From Folioceros fuciformis (taxonomy: Eukaryota; Anthocerotophyta; Anthocerotopsida; Anthocerotales): a stretch of DNA of 51,648 nucleotides. The DNA lies in the NCBI GenBank assembly GCA_049999805.1, contig JBNGIO010006279.1, forward strand, positions 436,167 to 487,814, written 5' to 3'. The position numbers and the translations under genes are program-made. Within the stretch, counting starts at the first letter, position 1, and the number at the start of each line of letters is the position of its first letter. The notes below the pieces were generated by a model. It had not been told where the DNA came from. It did no database searches and saw only the letters and a list, made by a program, of their open reading frames with translations. Below, piece after piece: positions 1-10,037 of the stretch.

Positions 1-1723
1 GCGCAACAGTTATAGTGAGGTAACCTGGTCGACGTGCAAAACAAGAAGAAAGGATACCAAACGCAATATGAGGATCACCGATTAGTGAGAGGTCCATGAT
101 ATGAGCCAAATCTTCATCCAACGCTTCATCCACAAACCTATGAACAAAATCAAGAGGTCCCACAGGCACACCCAAGACTCGAAGTCCCTGCGAGGGGGTG
201 ATATCCCCCCCCAAATATTGAAGAGGGGGGTGTGATGCTTGAAGGGGACCAAACCCTGCATTTAGATAGCTTGACCTGCAACCCCACCTTAGAGAGCTCT
301 AATGAGAAGAAATCAAATGTTGCTTTGACTGTGACTCCTTGCCCAAAAATATGAGTGTCATCAGCCACGGAAGGGAAAAGGCATTGCCGAAATGCTAAGG
401 CAATAGAGGACAACGCACGAAAATGCGCCATTGCTAAAAGAGCACCCCCCAACGGATCCCCTTGCCTTGTGCTTGTTGCTGAATCAAAAACTAAGACCTC
501 CTCAATAGTCGGGCCGTGTTGGTAGTAAAGCTTGGATGGCGAGCCATAGAAGGAGCGAACAAAAGGGAGTGGGGTGCAAGATGCGCTTGGAAGTACTCCC
601 GAAGTTGAATTGCGATACTTTGGCTGATAAGGCTCAAAAATACCTCCCCCATAATAATAGGGCACACTCCTGAGGTGGGCTTTTCCAATGCAAGTAGCCT
701 ACTAGCCGCCAAAACTTGAAAGATTTGATTGGGAACTTTGTCCCTAGCCTCAGCAGCTACTAGTGTATAAAGCTCCGAAAAACCACTTGAGGGATCCTCA
801 GGAGAAAAATAATCTCGAAAATGGTCATAAGCTGTGCCAGACAAACCCCCTGAAGAAAGTCGCGGCGCAGAAGAGAGTGCAAGCCCAAAAACAACCCTAT
901 CCAAGCAAAAAGGCTCCTTGACCGTGTGGTCAAGAAGATCTTGCGATATAGTGTCATGAGGTTCTGAATGAAGGGCACGAAGTGCAGCAATGGTGTCCTC
1001 AGTTGCAGATGCAGCCGGCTCTGGGCACAATGTTCTAGCAGACCGAGCATATTCACCATCCTTGCCCAACATGAGACACCGCTTGAGATGCGCTTTAAAT
1101 GGGTCATGGCATACCTTGTCAACCTTAGCTGACTCCAATCGAGATTTTGCTGCTAGTAGATCCTCCTCCTAAAGAGCTTGCCAATCTCCGGATCGAAAAC
1201 GGCGAAGTTGAGAGGCCACCTCCCTATGACCTGACGGACCACCCCTAGAGCGTCGAAGACACCATCTAGGCAAGAAAAGGAACAAAATCCAAGCACCCTC
1301 ATCCCTCGGGTGCCGAGCAAGGCGATCCAAGGGAAAACGATAAGCAAGGCGGATATCATCATGTAGGCGCCTAGGGAGACGTCGGAAGAGGCGAGGACAT
1401 GGAAAGCGAGCATGGAAAAGAGCCAACAAGTGATCAGATTGCCCTCGAAGCCACAACCAAGCCTTCGGGGACGGCCCTAGAGGATCGGTTAGAAGAGGAT
1501 TGGTAGCTGGTTCGGAGGAAGAAGCAAGTCGCACTTGTGCCACCCAAGTGGTCCTATCAAAGTCCTTATGCTTGTGACCAATATGGCACTTCTCCCCCTT
1601 GACCCCGGAGCAAAGTTGAGAACACACTAGGCAAGGGGTGTCCTTGACAAGTAAAGGCTGGGTGTCACGCACCATGTGATAAAGGCATGTAGAAAGTCTT
1701 GTAAAATGATCAAAACCAAACAA
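1..1723 (-). pseudogene. Decayed non-LTR (LINE-like) reverse transcriptase
   Basis: Reading leftwards on the minus strand, the translation first gives an arginine-rich N-terminal part (about 1723-1169). Then come finger-region blocks of a reverse transcriptase (1138-491, with SGGLSGTAYDHFRDYF and LAASRLLALEKPTSG), motif B (QGDPLGG), motif C (VADDTHI) and, near 150-120, GVPVG. The reading frame breaks several times: an in-frame TAG near 1170, a frame change between 491 and 665, and another below 150. The stretch that should hold palm motif A, with the first catalytic aspartate, is missing between APHSLLF and the following PFVRSFYGSP. The element is therefore dead. It probably continues past the left edge of the window. 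The exact LINE clade cannot be named from this much sequence. Confidence 0.75.
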
Positions 1724-1774
1724 TTGTACTTCTCATTATAACCCATAACCCTATAATGCCCTCTATATGCTCTA

Positions 1775-2265
1775 CTCTAAGCCGCTCAACCCTAGACCCA
1801 TTTTGCTCCACAATGTTTATAAAACGCTAAACCCACTTTTCTACATCGTGTAACTAAACCCTAAACCTATTCAGCTTTGCCATGTCACTAAACCCTAAAC
1901 CCATTTTTGCTTCGTAATGCTGATAAAACTCTAATCCATTTTTCTCCATCATGTCGCTACACTCTAAACCCCACTCCACTTTGCCGTGCGGCTAAACCCT
2001 AAGCTATTCTGCTCCATCATGTCGCTAGATTCTAAACCTATTTTTCTCCGCAATGCCTCTAAACCCTATATCCATTCTCCCCCACCATGCCCTAAATCCA
2101 TTCTGCTGCTCCCACGCTTGTAAACTGTAAACCCTTGTTGCTCTGCCGTGCCACTAAACCCTAATCTCATTCCGCTATACTATTTTACTAAACACCAAAC
2201 TCATTTCGCTTTGCCCTGCCGCTAAACCCTAAACCTTACTTGCTTGCTCCACCATGTCGGTATAC
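1775..2265. repeat. Diverged minisatellite, about 34-base unit with telomere-like core
   Basis: About 14 diverged units follow the pattern CTAAACCCTAAACC, then a T-rich spacer, then CTCCACCATGTCG. Unit length is close to 34 bases. Each unit contains one or two copies of the plant telomere heptamer CCCTAAA or a one-base variant. The array is too degenerate and too regular in its spacer to be plain telomere sequence. Confidence 0.7.
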
Positions 2266-2539
2266 TATTTTCATCCAGTATACCATTCCTACAAGCAATT
2301 CTACACCACTCGTACACCACCATATATACTAGTGCTGAATGCTTGAACCTAATTATGTATGTACGGTAAGCCTACTCCACCGCCTTCCTTACGTGGACAC
2401 AAACGCACACCCAAGCCCTAATGAACATAGCCTTGCCCTACATCACTTTGCATCATCCAAACTCTTCCTCCAAAGAGCACCTCTTAGAAACCCTAGGCCC
2501 ATAGCCGCGTAATGGCATAGCAAAGTTGCGCACACACCT

Positions 2540-2720
2540 ATGCCATACCACCACCCTACGCTCCATGTTCATCACCACCGCCCTACTCTCCATCACCACT
2601 GCCCTATGCTTACCATCGCCGTACGCACCATCATCATCGCCCTATGCTCACCATCATGACCGCCTTATGCTCACCATCGCCCTACGCACCATCACCACCA
2701 CTCTACGCTCCATCACCACT
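2540..2720. repeat. Low-complexity CCATCACC/CCCTACGC tandem repeat
   Basis: Short units built from CACCATCATCACC and GCCCTATGCTC alternate irregularly for about 180 bases. The long open frame here is a by-product of the repeat and I do not call it a gene. The stretch between this repeat and the previous array (2266-2539) shows nothing recognisable. Confidence 0.65.
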
Positions 2721-3010
2721 CCATCTACATATACACTATAAATTATGCAAGGTGTGCAAATTACACATGCCATGTAATTTTACTAACTTTACAGGTGTAA
2801 CCCTGTATTTTGTTGCAATTTAAGTGTAATAAAAAATCACATTTACTGACCCCTTACGAAGAGGTCCGGTAATTTATACCGTAATTTATATTGATAATAT
2901 AAAATGTAAAATAGATAAAATATAAAACCATAAGGTGACATTTTCACCTTGCGGAAGCAATTTTGGCAAGACTTGAGCGAGTGGGAGCGTAATCAAAGAC
3001 GCAGGCAGGC

Positions 3011-3205
3011 CGTGTGACGTCGGGACGCGGGAATAGGGAGGCTGCAGAGCAAGGCGTTGTGAGCTTGGCTTCAGCTTGGCTCGGCTAAGTTGGCTTCGGC
3101 TTCGAGCAGCGGCAGGGGGGCTGGGTTTGGGGCCCCACCTCATGTGCCTCCGCATCATAGGTCAGGGGAAGTGACGGTGGTTTGTTCATGGCGCATACAA
3201 GTTCG
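3011..3205 (+). pseudogene. Decayed copy of the 5' end of the mitochondrial KAS gene
   Basis: This stretch aligns with the minus strand of about 15160-14860, that is the end of the 5' leader, exon 1 and the start of intron 1 of the intact gene at 12346-15030. Shared blocks include GGGAGGCTGCA, GGCAGGGGGG, GGGTTTGGGGCCCC, TGCCTCCGC and GGAAGTGACGGTGGT. The start codon ATG of the intact gene is ATA here, and the middle of exon 1 has indels. No later exon is seen next to it, so this is a partial duplication without coding capacity. It is probably a fragment carried or copied by a transposon. Confidence 0.7.
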
Positions 3206-3602
3206 CTGACATCGAGCATAGTATTTATCTTTGATAGTTCAATACTATTTGGGATGTAGGTCATCGATCTATAGCAATATTATTCTAACTTTTGTTGGTG
3301 TTATCACCGTATATGTGCACGTTGGGGATACGGGTGTGAATATGTACTAAGAAACATGTCAGGATTTGAACCGCGTTGGTCAGCAATATGGAATACCGAT
3401 ACGGTCACGGTGTCTTTTACAGAAACTTTTCCTCGGCGGTATATGTTCCAAACATCTGGACGTAACACATCTGCCCTCTTCGGTCGTAGGGGGCCATCTA
3501 GGTCTCCCGATTGGGACACCTACATTATCATAATATTTTCTCCCCTCCCTCACACGTTCGGATATATCTCTCTCCACTCATAGTCATTTACTTTTTTTTT
3601 TT

Positions 3603-4181
3603 TGTTAGGGTTAGGGCTTGTGGGTTCAGCATCCCAGCGGCCCTCAACGTTCAGCGTTTTGTCTTTTGTGCACACATTTCTCCCGCTCCATGCACACCCC
3701 ATCCTGCCTCGGTTTCATTTCTGAGTTTTCGCCACTCCATTCTAGAACCTATTGAAGGGGACGTCCCTTCCTGCCTTCATATGCAATCACATGGATGTGA
3801 GGAGGACAAGGGGGACAAACAAACGGTAGGGAATGAAATGACCACTTTTATTTCACAACCCATGAGTGCAAGGCAAAGCTACAAAGGGTCTCACCCCACA
3901 ACAAACACGTTCTTAAGGCATTGGATGAAGGATCGCTAGGGGAGAAACATGATGAAGGAGGAGAGGAGAAAGCAAGGTCTCTTTATTGCAAAGGAGCTCA
4001 AGAGGGTATTCATACCCTCTAGAAGAGCTCCGAAGGAAGCTTCACAAGAAGCTCACAGGAAGCTGCACAAAAAGCTTTCTAAAGATTAGCTTAAGCCAAT
4101 CTAAACAAATGATACTTAATTAGACACTAATCTTATACTAAACACATTAGTCTAAGCATATTGGGCTTTAATAACCCTACA
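3603..4181 (-). repeat. Copia-type long terminal repeat (3' LTR)
   Basis: The right end, read on the minus strand, starts TGTAGGGTTA directly after a purine-rich tract (AAGTGGGAGG). The left end finishes TAACCCTAACA, giving imperfect inverted termini of the TG...CA type. An AATAAAG signal lies inside. The length of about 580 bases is normal for a Copia LTR. The matching 5' LTR is absent because the element is truncated at about 5118, so the left boundary rests only on the terminal motif. Confidence 0.55.
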
Positions 4182-5118
4182 ACCTCCCACTTAAAGGCCA
4201 ATTTACCTTCATAGGAGAGTGGTCTACCTCATGCCCGTGAGTGTTCGAGCTTGTGCGAATTGCTCCGTATAGAGCCCCTTGGTAAGAATATCTATAGGGT
4301 TCTAAGTGGTGTGAACTTTAACAAGCTGTACCCTCTTGTTTTCCAACACCCCTCGAATGAAGTGATACTTCACTTCCACATGTTTGGTCTTCGCATGAAA
4401 CACTGGATTCTTTGCCAATTGGATAGCACTTTGGCTATCACAATGCAACACTGGCAGCTCAACCTTGATCCCCAAGTCTTCCACTAAACGAGCAAGCTAC
4501 ATGGCTTCTTTGCAAGCCTCAGTCGCTGCAATATACTCGGCCTCTGTGGTAGATAGCGCTATGCACGATTGCAAACGAGATCGCCATGAGATTGCCCCTC
4601 CAGTGCGCATGCAGACATAACCTGTTGTGGACCTCCTTTTGTCTATATCCCCTGCATAGTCAGCATCCGTATATCCAAGGACAAATGCATCTTCACTACC
4701 AAAACATATGCACAAAGCTTTTGTACCATTTAAATACCCCATAACTCCTTTTACTGCCTCCCAATGCTTCTTGCCAAGGTGTGACATAAACATGTTAAAC
4801 ACTCCCACTGCAAAAGCAATGTCAGGACGTGTAGCAATCATTGCATACATCAAACTCTCTATAGCTGATGAGTATGAAACCTTCTCCATTTCAACTTTGT
4901 TCTTCGCAGAGCTTGGGCAATCTTTGCCTGAAAGTTTCACATATGGAGGCAATAGAGTACTCAATACCTTCTCCTTCTCCATGTTAAATCGTTGAAGCAC
5001 CCTGTTAATGTATTCAATCTGAGACAAGTAAAGCAAATGCTTATGTTTGTCTCAACGAATACGCATGCCAAGAATATGGCTGGCCTCTCCCAAGTCTGTC
5101 ATGTCAAAGCGAGCATTC
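4182..5118 (-). mobile_element. Truncated Copia retrotransposon: end of reverse transcriptase plus RNase H
   Basis: The minus-strand translation is the C-terminal part of a Ty1/Copia polyprotein. It runs from RFDMTDLGEASHILGMRI through LMYAMIATRPDIAFAVGVF, the RNase H start GYTDADYAGD, TTGYVC, LSTTEAEYIAATEACKE, LHCDSQSAIQLAKNP and YHFIRGVLE to NPIDILTKGL. All blocks are in one frame but are interrupted by TGA after RIR, TAG after KEAM and TAG after VHTT. Everything upstream (gag, protease, integrase, most of the reverse transcriptase) is lost at a sharp edge near 5118. The fragment joins directly to the LTR at 4181. Confidence 0.85.
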
Positions 5119-5951
5119 TGTTAGAGTAAATATCTTTTTATCCTAGGTTAATCTGACTTAAGTTAGTGGTTAATTACCATAACTACAGTTAATACTTTTA
5201 TTTGTATATATTTGGACATCATTCATTATTCAAGTGCTTTTTTACAATTCTCTTTGTTCACAGAATATTTCCGCAGCGTATCGTGGCATCACAGCCCAAA
5301 ACAACATTTTGATTTGTAGCATTGGTCAGATGTATGTGCACATGAGTCTCACTCAGCAATCTGCTGAATGGGAACGTGTGTGCTAAGGTTCTGGTCAGTA
5401 CCTACACAATTTCGAAGTGTTCGAAGATGTTCATGGGTGCCTAAGGAAAAATTTCTAAATAATTTTTCTAGATCAGCCACATGAGGCAGAGGCACTATGG
5501 CCAAAGGCAGAGGGCGTCGGGTTCTTGAGCCACTTCTGCAGCAAGTTGCTTGTGATCTGCCTGCATGTCCAAAACGGAGAGATGTGAGGAATTTATTCGG
5601 GAGTGCCCGATTACCAACAGAGAAAAGACAACCTGGATGTTTTCGAAAGGGATACAGGCTTCGAGTGAATCGAGTAGGTGCCCTGGAGCGGTGTCAAGAA
5701 CTCTGTGATGAGTTTCGGGGATCCTTGTTGCCGTTGAATCCAGGTGCATAGGATCTCGTCATTTATGAAGTCTCTCCTGGACGTATCACCTTCCGGTACT
5801 GAATCCTTGGGGAATTCTCATTCATGCCTTGTGTGTCTTTGCATCTCCACAAACCACCTATCAGTACGCCCGAATGGTGTGGTCATGCACATCACCTGGG
5901 CAATTTGCCTGTCTGTGATAACATTCGTCTTCAGACAACGGTCCCTGAAGG
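5119..5951. other. Intergenic region upstream of PPR gene A
   Basis: An AT-rich half (5119-5480) is followed by a more balanced half that probably includes the promoter and leader of the PPR gene. Overlapping open frames on both strands around 5495-5751 resemble no family, and I treat them as chance. Confidence 0.4.
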
Positions 5952-8900
5952 ATGCCCACGGTATGCAAACCGGACTCGATGTCCACCCGACAAATTGGTT
6001 TGGGTACAGGGATTCTACCAGGATCTGCAGCAAATAGATCCTCCAGGTGCAGCACTGTAATGAGCCCAGCACTTCCCCTTCTGAGAAAATGTGTGGGTAG
6101 GGGCTGGTTACCGAGCAATGGTTGCTGCCACGAGCAGGAGCAGGAACACGAACAGGAGTTCTTGTGGCAACAATTTTTCCTGGACCCTACCATGTGGTGG
6201 GACAGAAGACGAGATAAGAGGAGCTCCCGTTCGCCTGATTTCCGACGGAAGGGGTCCGGCGAGCTGCTGTGGTTAAACAACATGTTCAAGCCAGCTTGGG
6301 TTGATGAGCAGCTCGGTTCCTTGGATGTGCAGATGGGCCATGGGGTCTCTCCTTATGAGTCCAGCCCACCGGATAAGCCTGAACCTGGGAGGCATGCAGG
6401 GTCGGCAATGAGCGTCGTCACGCCTGGAACAGTGAGCATGTTATGTCAGCAGGGGAAGCTTCTGGAGGCCGTCGGAGCCCTGGAATGTCTGGCGCAGTCA
6501 GACTCGGTCGTTTCCGAGTCTCTGCTTTACACTGTGCTCAAACTGTGTACAGCGAAGAAGGATTTGGTTGTGGGGCGACGAGTTCATGATCTCATTGCCA
6601 AATTTGGGTATGGATCGAGTGCGTACTTGAAGAATCATGTCTTGCGCATGTATGCAAGTGGAGGTAGGCTGCAGGAGGCCATGGATGTGTTCACCAGGAT
6701 GGGGAAACCAAATGTTTTCATGTGGTTCTCCATTATTTCTGCACATTCTAAGCACGGGAAACCTCATGACGCCATACAATTGTACCTTGAGATGCGTAGG
6801 TCAGGAGTGCAGGGTGATGCTCACGTCTTTGCAGCTACGCTTCAAGCTTGTGCATTTGCCGCCGACTTGGAATCTGGCAGAAAAGTGCACAGTGATGTGG
6901 TGCAGAGTGGCATTCCTACTAACTTGTTTGTTGGGACCTGCCTGGTGGACATGTATGCAAAATGTGGCCAACTGGATGAGGCACGACAGGTTTTTGACAG
7001 CTTAGCCACGAAGAATGTGGTGACATGGACCGCCCTGATTGCTGGGTATGCACAGCAAGGGCGTGGGCATGAGGCGCTTGTCGTGTATGGACAAATGGAG
7101 CAGGAGGGCGTGGTTTTGGCTAACCATGCTACTTTTGCTTGCCTTCTGAAGGCTTGTGCAAGCACAGGTGCCTTGCAGAAAGGTAGGCAGCTGCATTCAC
7201 AGGTTGTCGAAAGAGGACTGCTGGATGATGTAGTGGTGGGCACCTGCCTGGTGGACATGTATGCAAAATGTGGTGAACTGGAAGATGCACGCCAGGTTTT
7301 TGATGCCATGGCCACAAAGGATGTGGTGACATGGACAGTGCTGATCGCTGGGTATGGACAGCAAGGATGCGGCCAAGAGGCACTTGTTGTGTATGAACAG
7401 ATGGAGCAGGAAGATCTGCTGCTGGCTAACGATGCTACTTTTGCTTGCCTTCTTAAGGCTTGTGCAAGCACTGGTGCCTTACAGACGGGCAGGCGGCTGC
7501 ACTCACAGATTGTTGAAAGAGGACTGCTGGATGACGTGGTGGTGGGCTCCTGCCTGGTCGACATGTACGCAAAATTGGGTGAACTGAAAGACGCGCGCCA
7601 GGTTTTTGACATGATGAACACGAAGAATGTGGTGACATGGAATGCCCTCATCGTTGGGTATGTACAGCAAGGGCTCGGTCATGAGGCGCTTGTCGTGTAT
7701 GGACAAATGGAGCAGGAGGGCCTAATGTCAGCTAACCATGTCACTTTTGCTTCCCTTCTGAAGGCCTGTGCAAGCACTGGTTCCTTACAAAAAGGCAGGC
7801 AGCTGCACACGCAGATTGTTGAACGAGGACTGCTGGATGACAATGTGTTGGGGAGTTGCCTGCTGGACATGTATACAAAATGTGGTGAACTGGAAGATGC
7901 ACGCCAGGTTTTTAACACCATGGCCTCAAAGGATGTGGTAACCTGGACAGCGCTGATGGCTGGGTATGCACAGCAAGGATTCGGCCAAGAGGCGCTTGTT
8001 TTGTATGGAGAAATGGAGGAGGTGGGCCTCATTTTGGCCAACAATGTCACGTTTGCTTGCCTTCTGAAGGCCTGTGCAGGCACTGGTGCGTTGCAGACGG
8101 GCAGGCAGCTGCACTCACAGATTGTCGAAAGAGGACTGTTGGCTGACGTGCTGGTGGGCAACGGCCTGGTAGACATGTATGCAAAATGTGGTGAACTGGA
8201 AGATGCGCGCCAAGTTTTTGACAGCATGAATTCGAAGGACGTGGTGACATGGAATGCCCTGATCGCTGGCTATACACAGCAAGGACTGGGCCAAGAGGCG
8301 CTTGTGGTGTATGGAGAAATGGAGGAGGCGGGCCTCATTTTGTCTGACCATGTGACCTTTGCTTGCCTTCTGAAGGCGTGTGCAAGCACTGGTGCCTTAC
8401 AGAAGGGGATGCAGCTGCACTCACAGATCGTGAAAAGAGGACTGCTGGATAACGCAGTGCTGAACAACTGCCTGGTAGATATGTATGCAAAATGTGGCAA
8501 ACTAGATTCTGCACGCAGGGTTTTTGACAGCTTAGCGACAAAGGATGTGGTGACATGGAACGCCATGATATCTGGGTACGGTGCTTGTGATGAAGGTCAC
8601 AAAGCACTAGCTTGTTTTGAGGAGATGTTAGTGGACGGAGTTCAGCCTGACGATGCAACTTTTACTTGCCTTCTAGCTGCATGCAGTCATGAGGGACTGG
8701 TCCACGAGGGTCGCAAGCACTTCGCTTCCATGGCTGAACAGCATGGCATCAAACCTACACTTGAGCATCACAGTTGCATGATTGATCTTCTTGGTCGTGC
8801 TGGCCATTTAGATGAGGCAGAGAAGATTCTATTAGCATGTGAGGAGCAAAGTAACGTCGTGGGCTTGACGTCCATGTTGAATGCCTGCAAACGTCATGGG

Positions 8901-9458
8901 GATATAGAGAGAGCGGTGTGGTGTTTCGAACACATTGTTAGGCTGGACCCTCAAAGGGCGTCGGCATATGTGCTCATGGCCAATGCCTACGCAGATGCAG
9001 GTATGTGGACCGATGTAGACAGGATTGAAACACAGAGAAGGGCAGCGGGGGCAAACAAAAAACCTGCAGTGGCAACCATTGAAGTGAATAAGGAGGTGCA
9101 CAGATTCCTGGTGGGAGAAAGGAGAGAGGATATTGCACATCAGGTAGAGAGTACAAGTGCACGCCTGAAGCAGGAAGGTCATATACCTCACACAAAGTTG
9201 GTGTTGAAGCCAATGTCTGAGAAGGGAAAGGAAGATGCGCTCTGTGGGCATGCTGAGAAGCTGGCTCTGGCCTTTGGTCTCGTGAACACTCCAAGTGGGA
9301 CCCCTCTGATTGTAACAAAGAATCTACGCATGTGTAGTGACTGCCACACTTCCACGGAGATCATGTCAAGGCTTGAACAGAGAGACATCGTTGTAAGGGA
9401 TGGGTACCGGGTTCATCGATTTGCAGCTGGTCGTTGCAGTTGCAAGGGTCGACCATGA
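5952..9458 (+). CDS. PLS-type PPR protein with N-terminal PDF-like motif and DYW:KP domain (gene A)
   Basis: An intact, intronless frame of 1168 residues. It starts at ATG 5952 or, giving a better targeting peptide (MSPALPLLRKCVGRGW), at 6060. Residues about 69-125 resemble the PDF motif of OSB proteins: W..FF..P..WWD.R, SPDF and ELLWL. Eight P-L-S triplets (24 PPR motifs) follow from about residue 155, then E1 and E2. The last domain starts KKPAVATIEV (about residue 1036) in place of the usual PGxSWIE. It keeps the deaminase HAE (H1100, E1102), MCSDCH and a second zinc site ending CSC, and finishes GRP, not DYW. It also lacks the usual GDxxHP. These are DYW:KP traits, the variant linked to U-to-C editing. 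The likely role is a site-specific RNA-editing factor in a mitochondrion or plastid; the target is unknown. Antisense open frames are shadows of the repeats. Confidence 0.93.
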   Translation: MPTVCKPDSMSTRQIGLGTGILPGSAANRSSRCSTVMSPALPLLRKCVGRGWLPSNGCCHEQEQEHEQEFLWQQFFLDPTMWWDRRRDKRSSRSPDFRRKGSGELLWLNNMFKPAWVDEQLGSLDVQMGHGVSPYESSPPDKPEPGRHAGSAMSVVTPGTVSMLCQQGKLLEAVGALECLAQSDSVVSESLLYTVLKLCTAKKDLVVGRRVHDLIAKFGYGSSAYLKNHVLRMYASGGRLQEAMDVFTRMGKPNVFMWFSIISAHSKHGKPHDAIQLYLEMRRSGVQGDAHVFAATLQACAFAADLESGRKVHSDVVQSGIPTNLFVGTCLVDMYAKCGQLDEARQVFDSLATKNVVTWTALIAGYAQQGRGHEALVVYGQMEQEGVVLANHATFACLLKACASTGALQKGRQLHSQVVERGLLDDVVVGTCLVDMYAKCGELEDARQVFDAMATKDVVTWTVLIAGYGQQGCGQEALVVYEQMEQEDLLLANDATFACLLKACASTGALQTGRRLHSQIVERGLLDDVVVGSCLVDMYAKLGELKDARQVFDMMNTKNVVTWNALIVGYVQQGLGHEALVVYGQMEQEGLMSANHVTFASLLKACASTGSLQKGRQLHTQIVERGLLDDNVLGSCLLDMYTKCGELEDARQVFNTMASKDVVTWTALMAGYAQQGFGQEALVLYGEMEEVGLILANNVTFACLLKACAGTGALQTGRQLHSQIVERGLLADVLVGNGLVDMYAKCGELEDARQVFDSMNSKDVVTWNALIAGYTQQGLGQEALVVYGEMEEAGLILSDHVTFACLLKACASTGALQKGMQLHSQIVKRGLLDNAVLNNCLVDMYAKCGKLDSARRVFDSLATKDVVTWNAMISGYGACDEGHKALACFEEMLVDGVQPDDATFTCLLAACSHEGLVHEGRKHFASMAEQHGIKPTLEHHSCMIDLLGRAGHLDEAEKILLACEEQSNVVGLTSMLNACKRHGDIERAVWCFEHIVRLDPQRASAYVLMANAYADAGMWTDVDRIETQRRAAGANKKPAVATIEVNKEVHRFLVGERREDIAHQVESTSARLKQEGHIPHTKLVLKPMSEKGKEDALCGHAEKLALAFGLVNTPSGTPLIVTKNLRMCSDCHTSTEIMSRLEQRDIVVRDGYRVHRFAAGRCSCKGRP
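7020..8570 (+). repeat. Internal 303-base amplification of PLS triplets in gene A
   Basis: Five successive P-L-S modules, each about 101 codons, are nearly the same at DNA level. Recurring blocks include TTTGCTTGCCTTCTGAAGGC, GTGCAAGCACTGGTGCCTTAC and GACATGTATGCAAAATGTGG. Neighbouring modules are much closer to one another than to the first two or the last triplet. That points to recent unequal exchange or gene conversion inside the gene. Confidence 0.85.
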
Positions 9459-10037
9459 GAACATTGAAGAAGTCGCCAGTGCTTAGTAGGGTGACTTTGC
9501 TCGCTTAGCTCCATTCCACTCCAAACTGAGACCTGGGCGTGATCCTGGGCTAGCTCAAACAGGCCATCACAGTCAAAAAAATTCTTCACGGGCCATCGCC
9601 ATCGATAAATTCTTCAGAGGTCAAAGGGATTAGAGATTTGACATGGTGCCTTTTCTTCTTAACTTTTTGGTTATATAGTGTAATTCTGGGTCATATCTGT
9701 ACGACGAAAGGCTTCGGTTCAAGGCTTTGCTTCAATGGCGGATAGTCCAGTTCAGCACTAGCTTAGACATGTATAGGTAGTTCAGTTCAGCACTAATTAT
9801 GCCTAGTGCCGAGGAGTAGAGGTAGTTCGACCTAATTGCCAATGACTTGTACGCTCATTCCGCGAACTCCTATGTCGGGCTGGATCGGTGTGTCTGGCTC
9901 GAAGACCGCAGGTGTCACAGCTCGGACTTGGAATTGGAACTTAGGGGTGGTGGCTTATGGAAGGGGACAAGGGAAGGCTGGATAGGTAAAGGGCAGGGTG
10001 GTGTACTGCATCGGATTGTGAAGAGGGTTTGGGGGCA
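9459..10037. other. Intergenic region between PPR gene A and TML
   Basis: It should hold the 3' end of the PPR transcript and the promoter of TML. A short direct repeat (CAGTTCAGCACTA) occurs at about 9750 and 9785. No gene is seen. Confidence 0.4.

Noticed and set aside
3340-3380. B-box-like GGTTCAAATCC on the minus strand
   Set aside because: No matching A box at a sensible distance and no T-stem pairing, so not a tRNA gene.
4302-5118. Idea that in-frame TAG/TGA codons in the relics could be repaired by U-to-C editing
   Set aside because: That editing acts on organelle transcripts. These are nuclear transposon and retrocopy remains with other damage, so simple decay explains them.
6842-8566. 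Several long minus-strand open frames opposite PPR gene A
   Set aside because: They repeat with the same 303-base period as the sense gene and have no family resemblance. They are shadows of the PLS modules.
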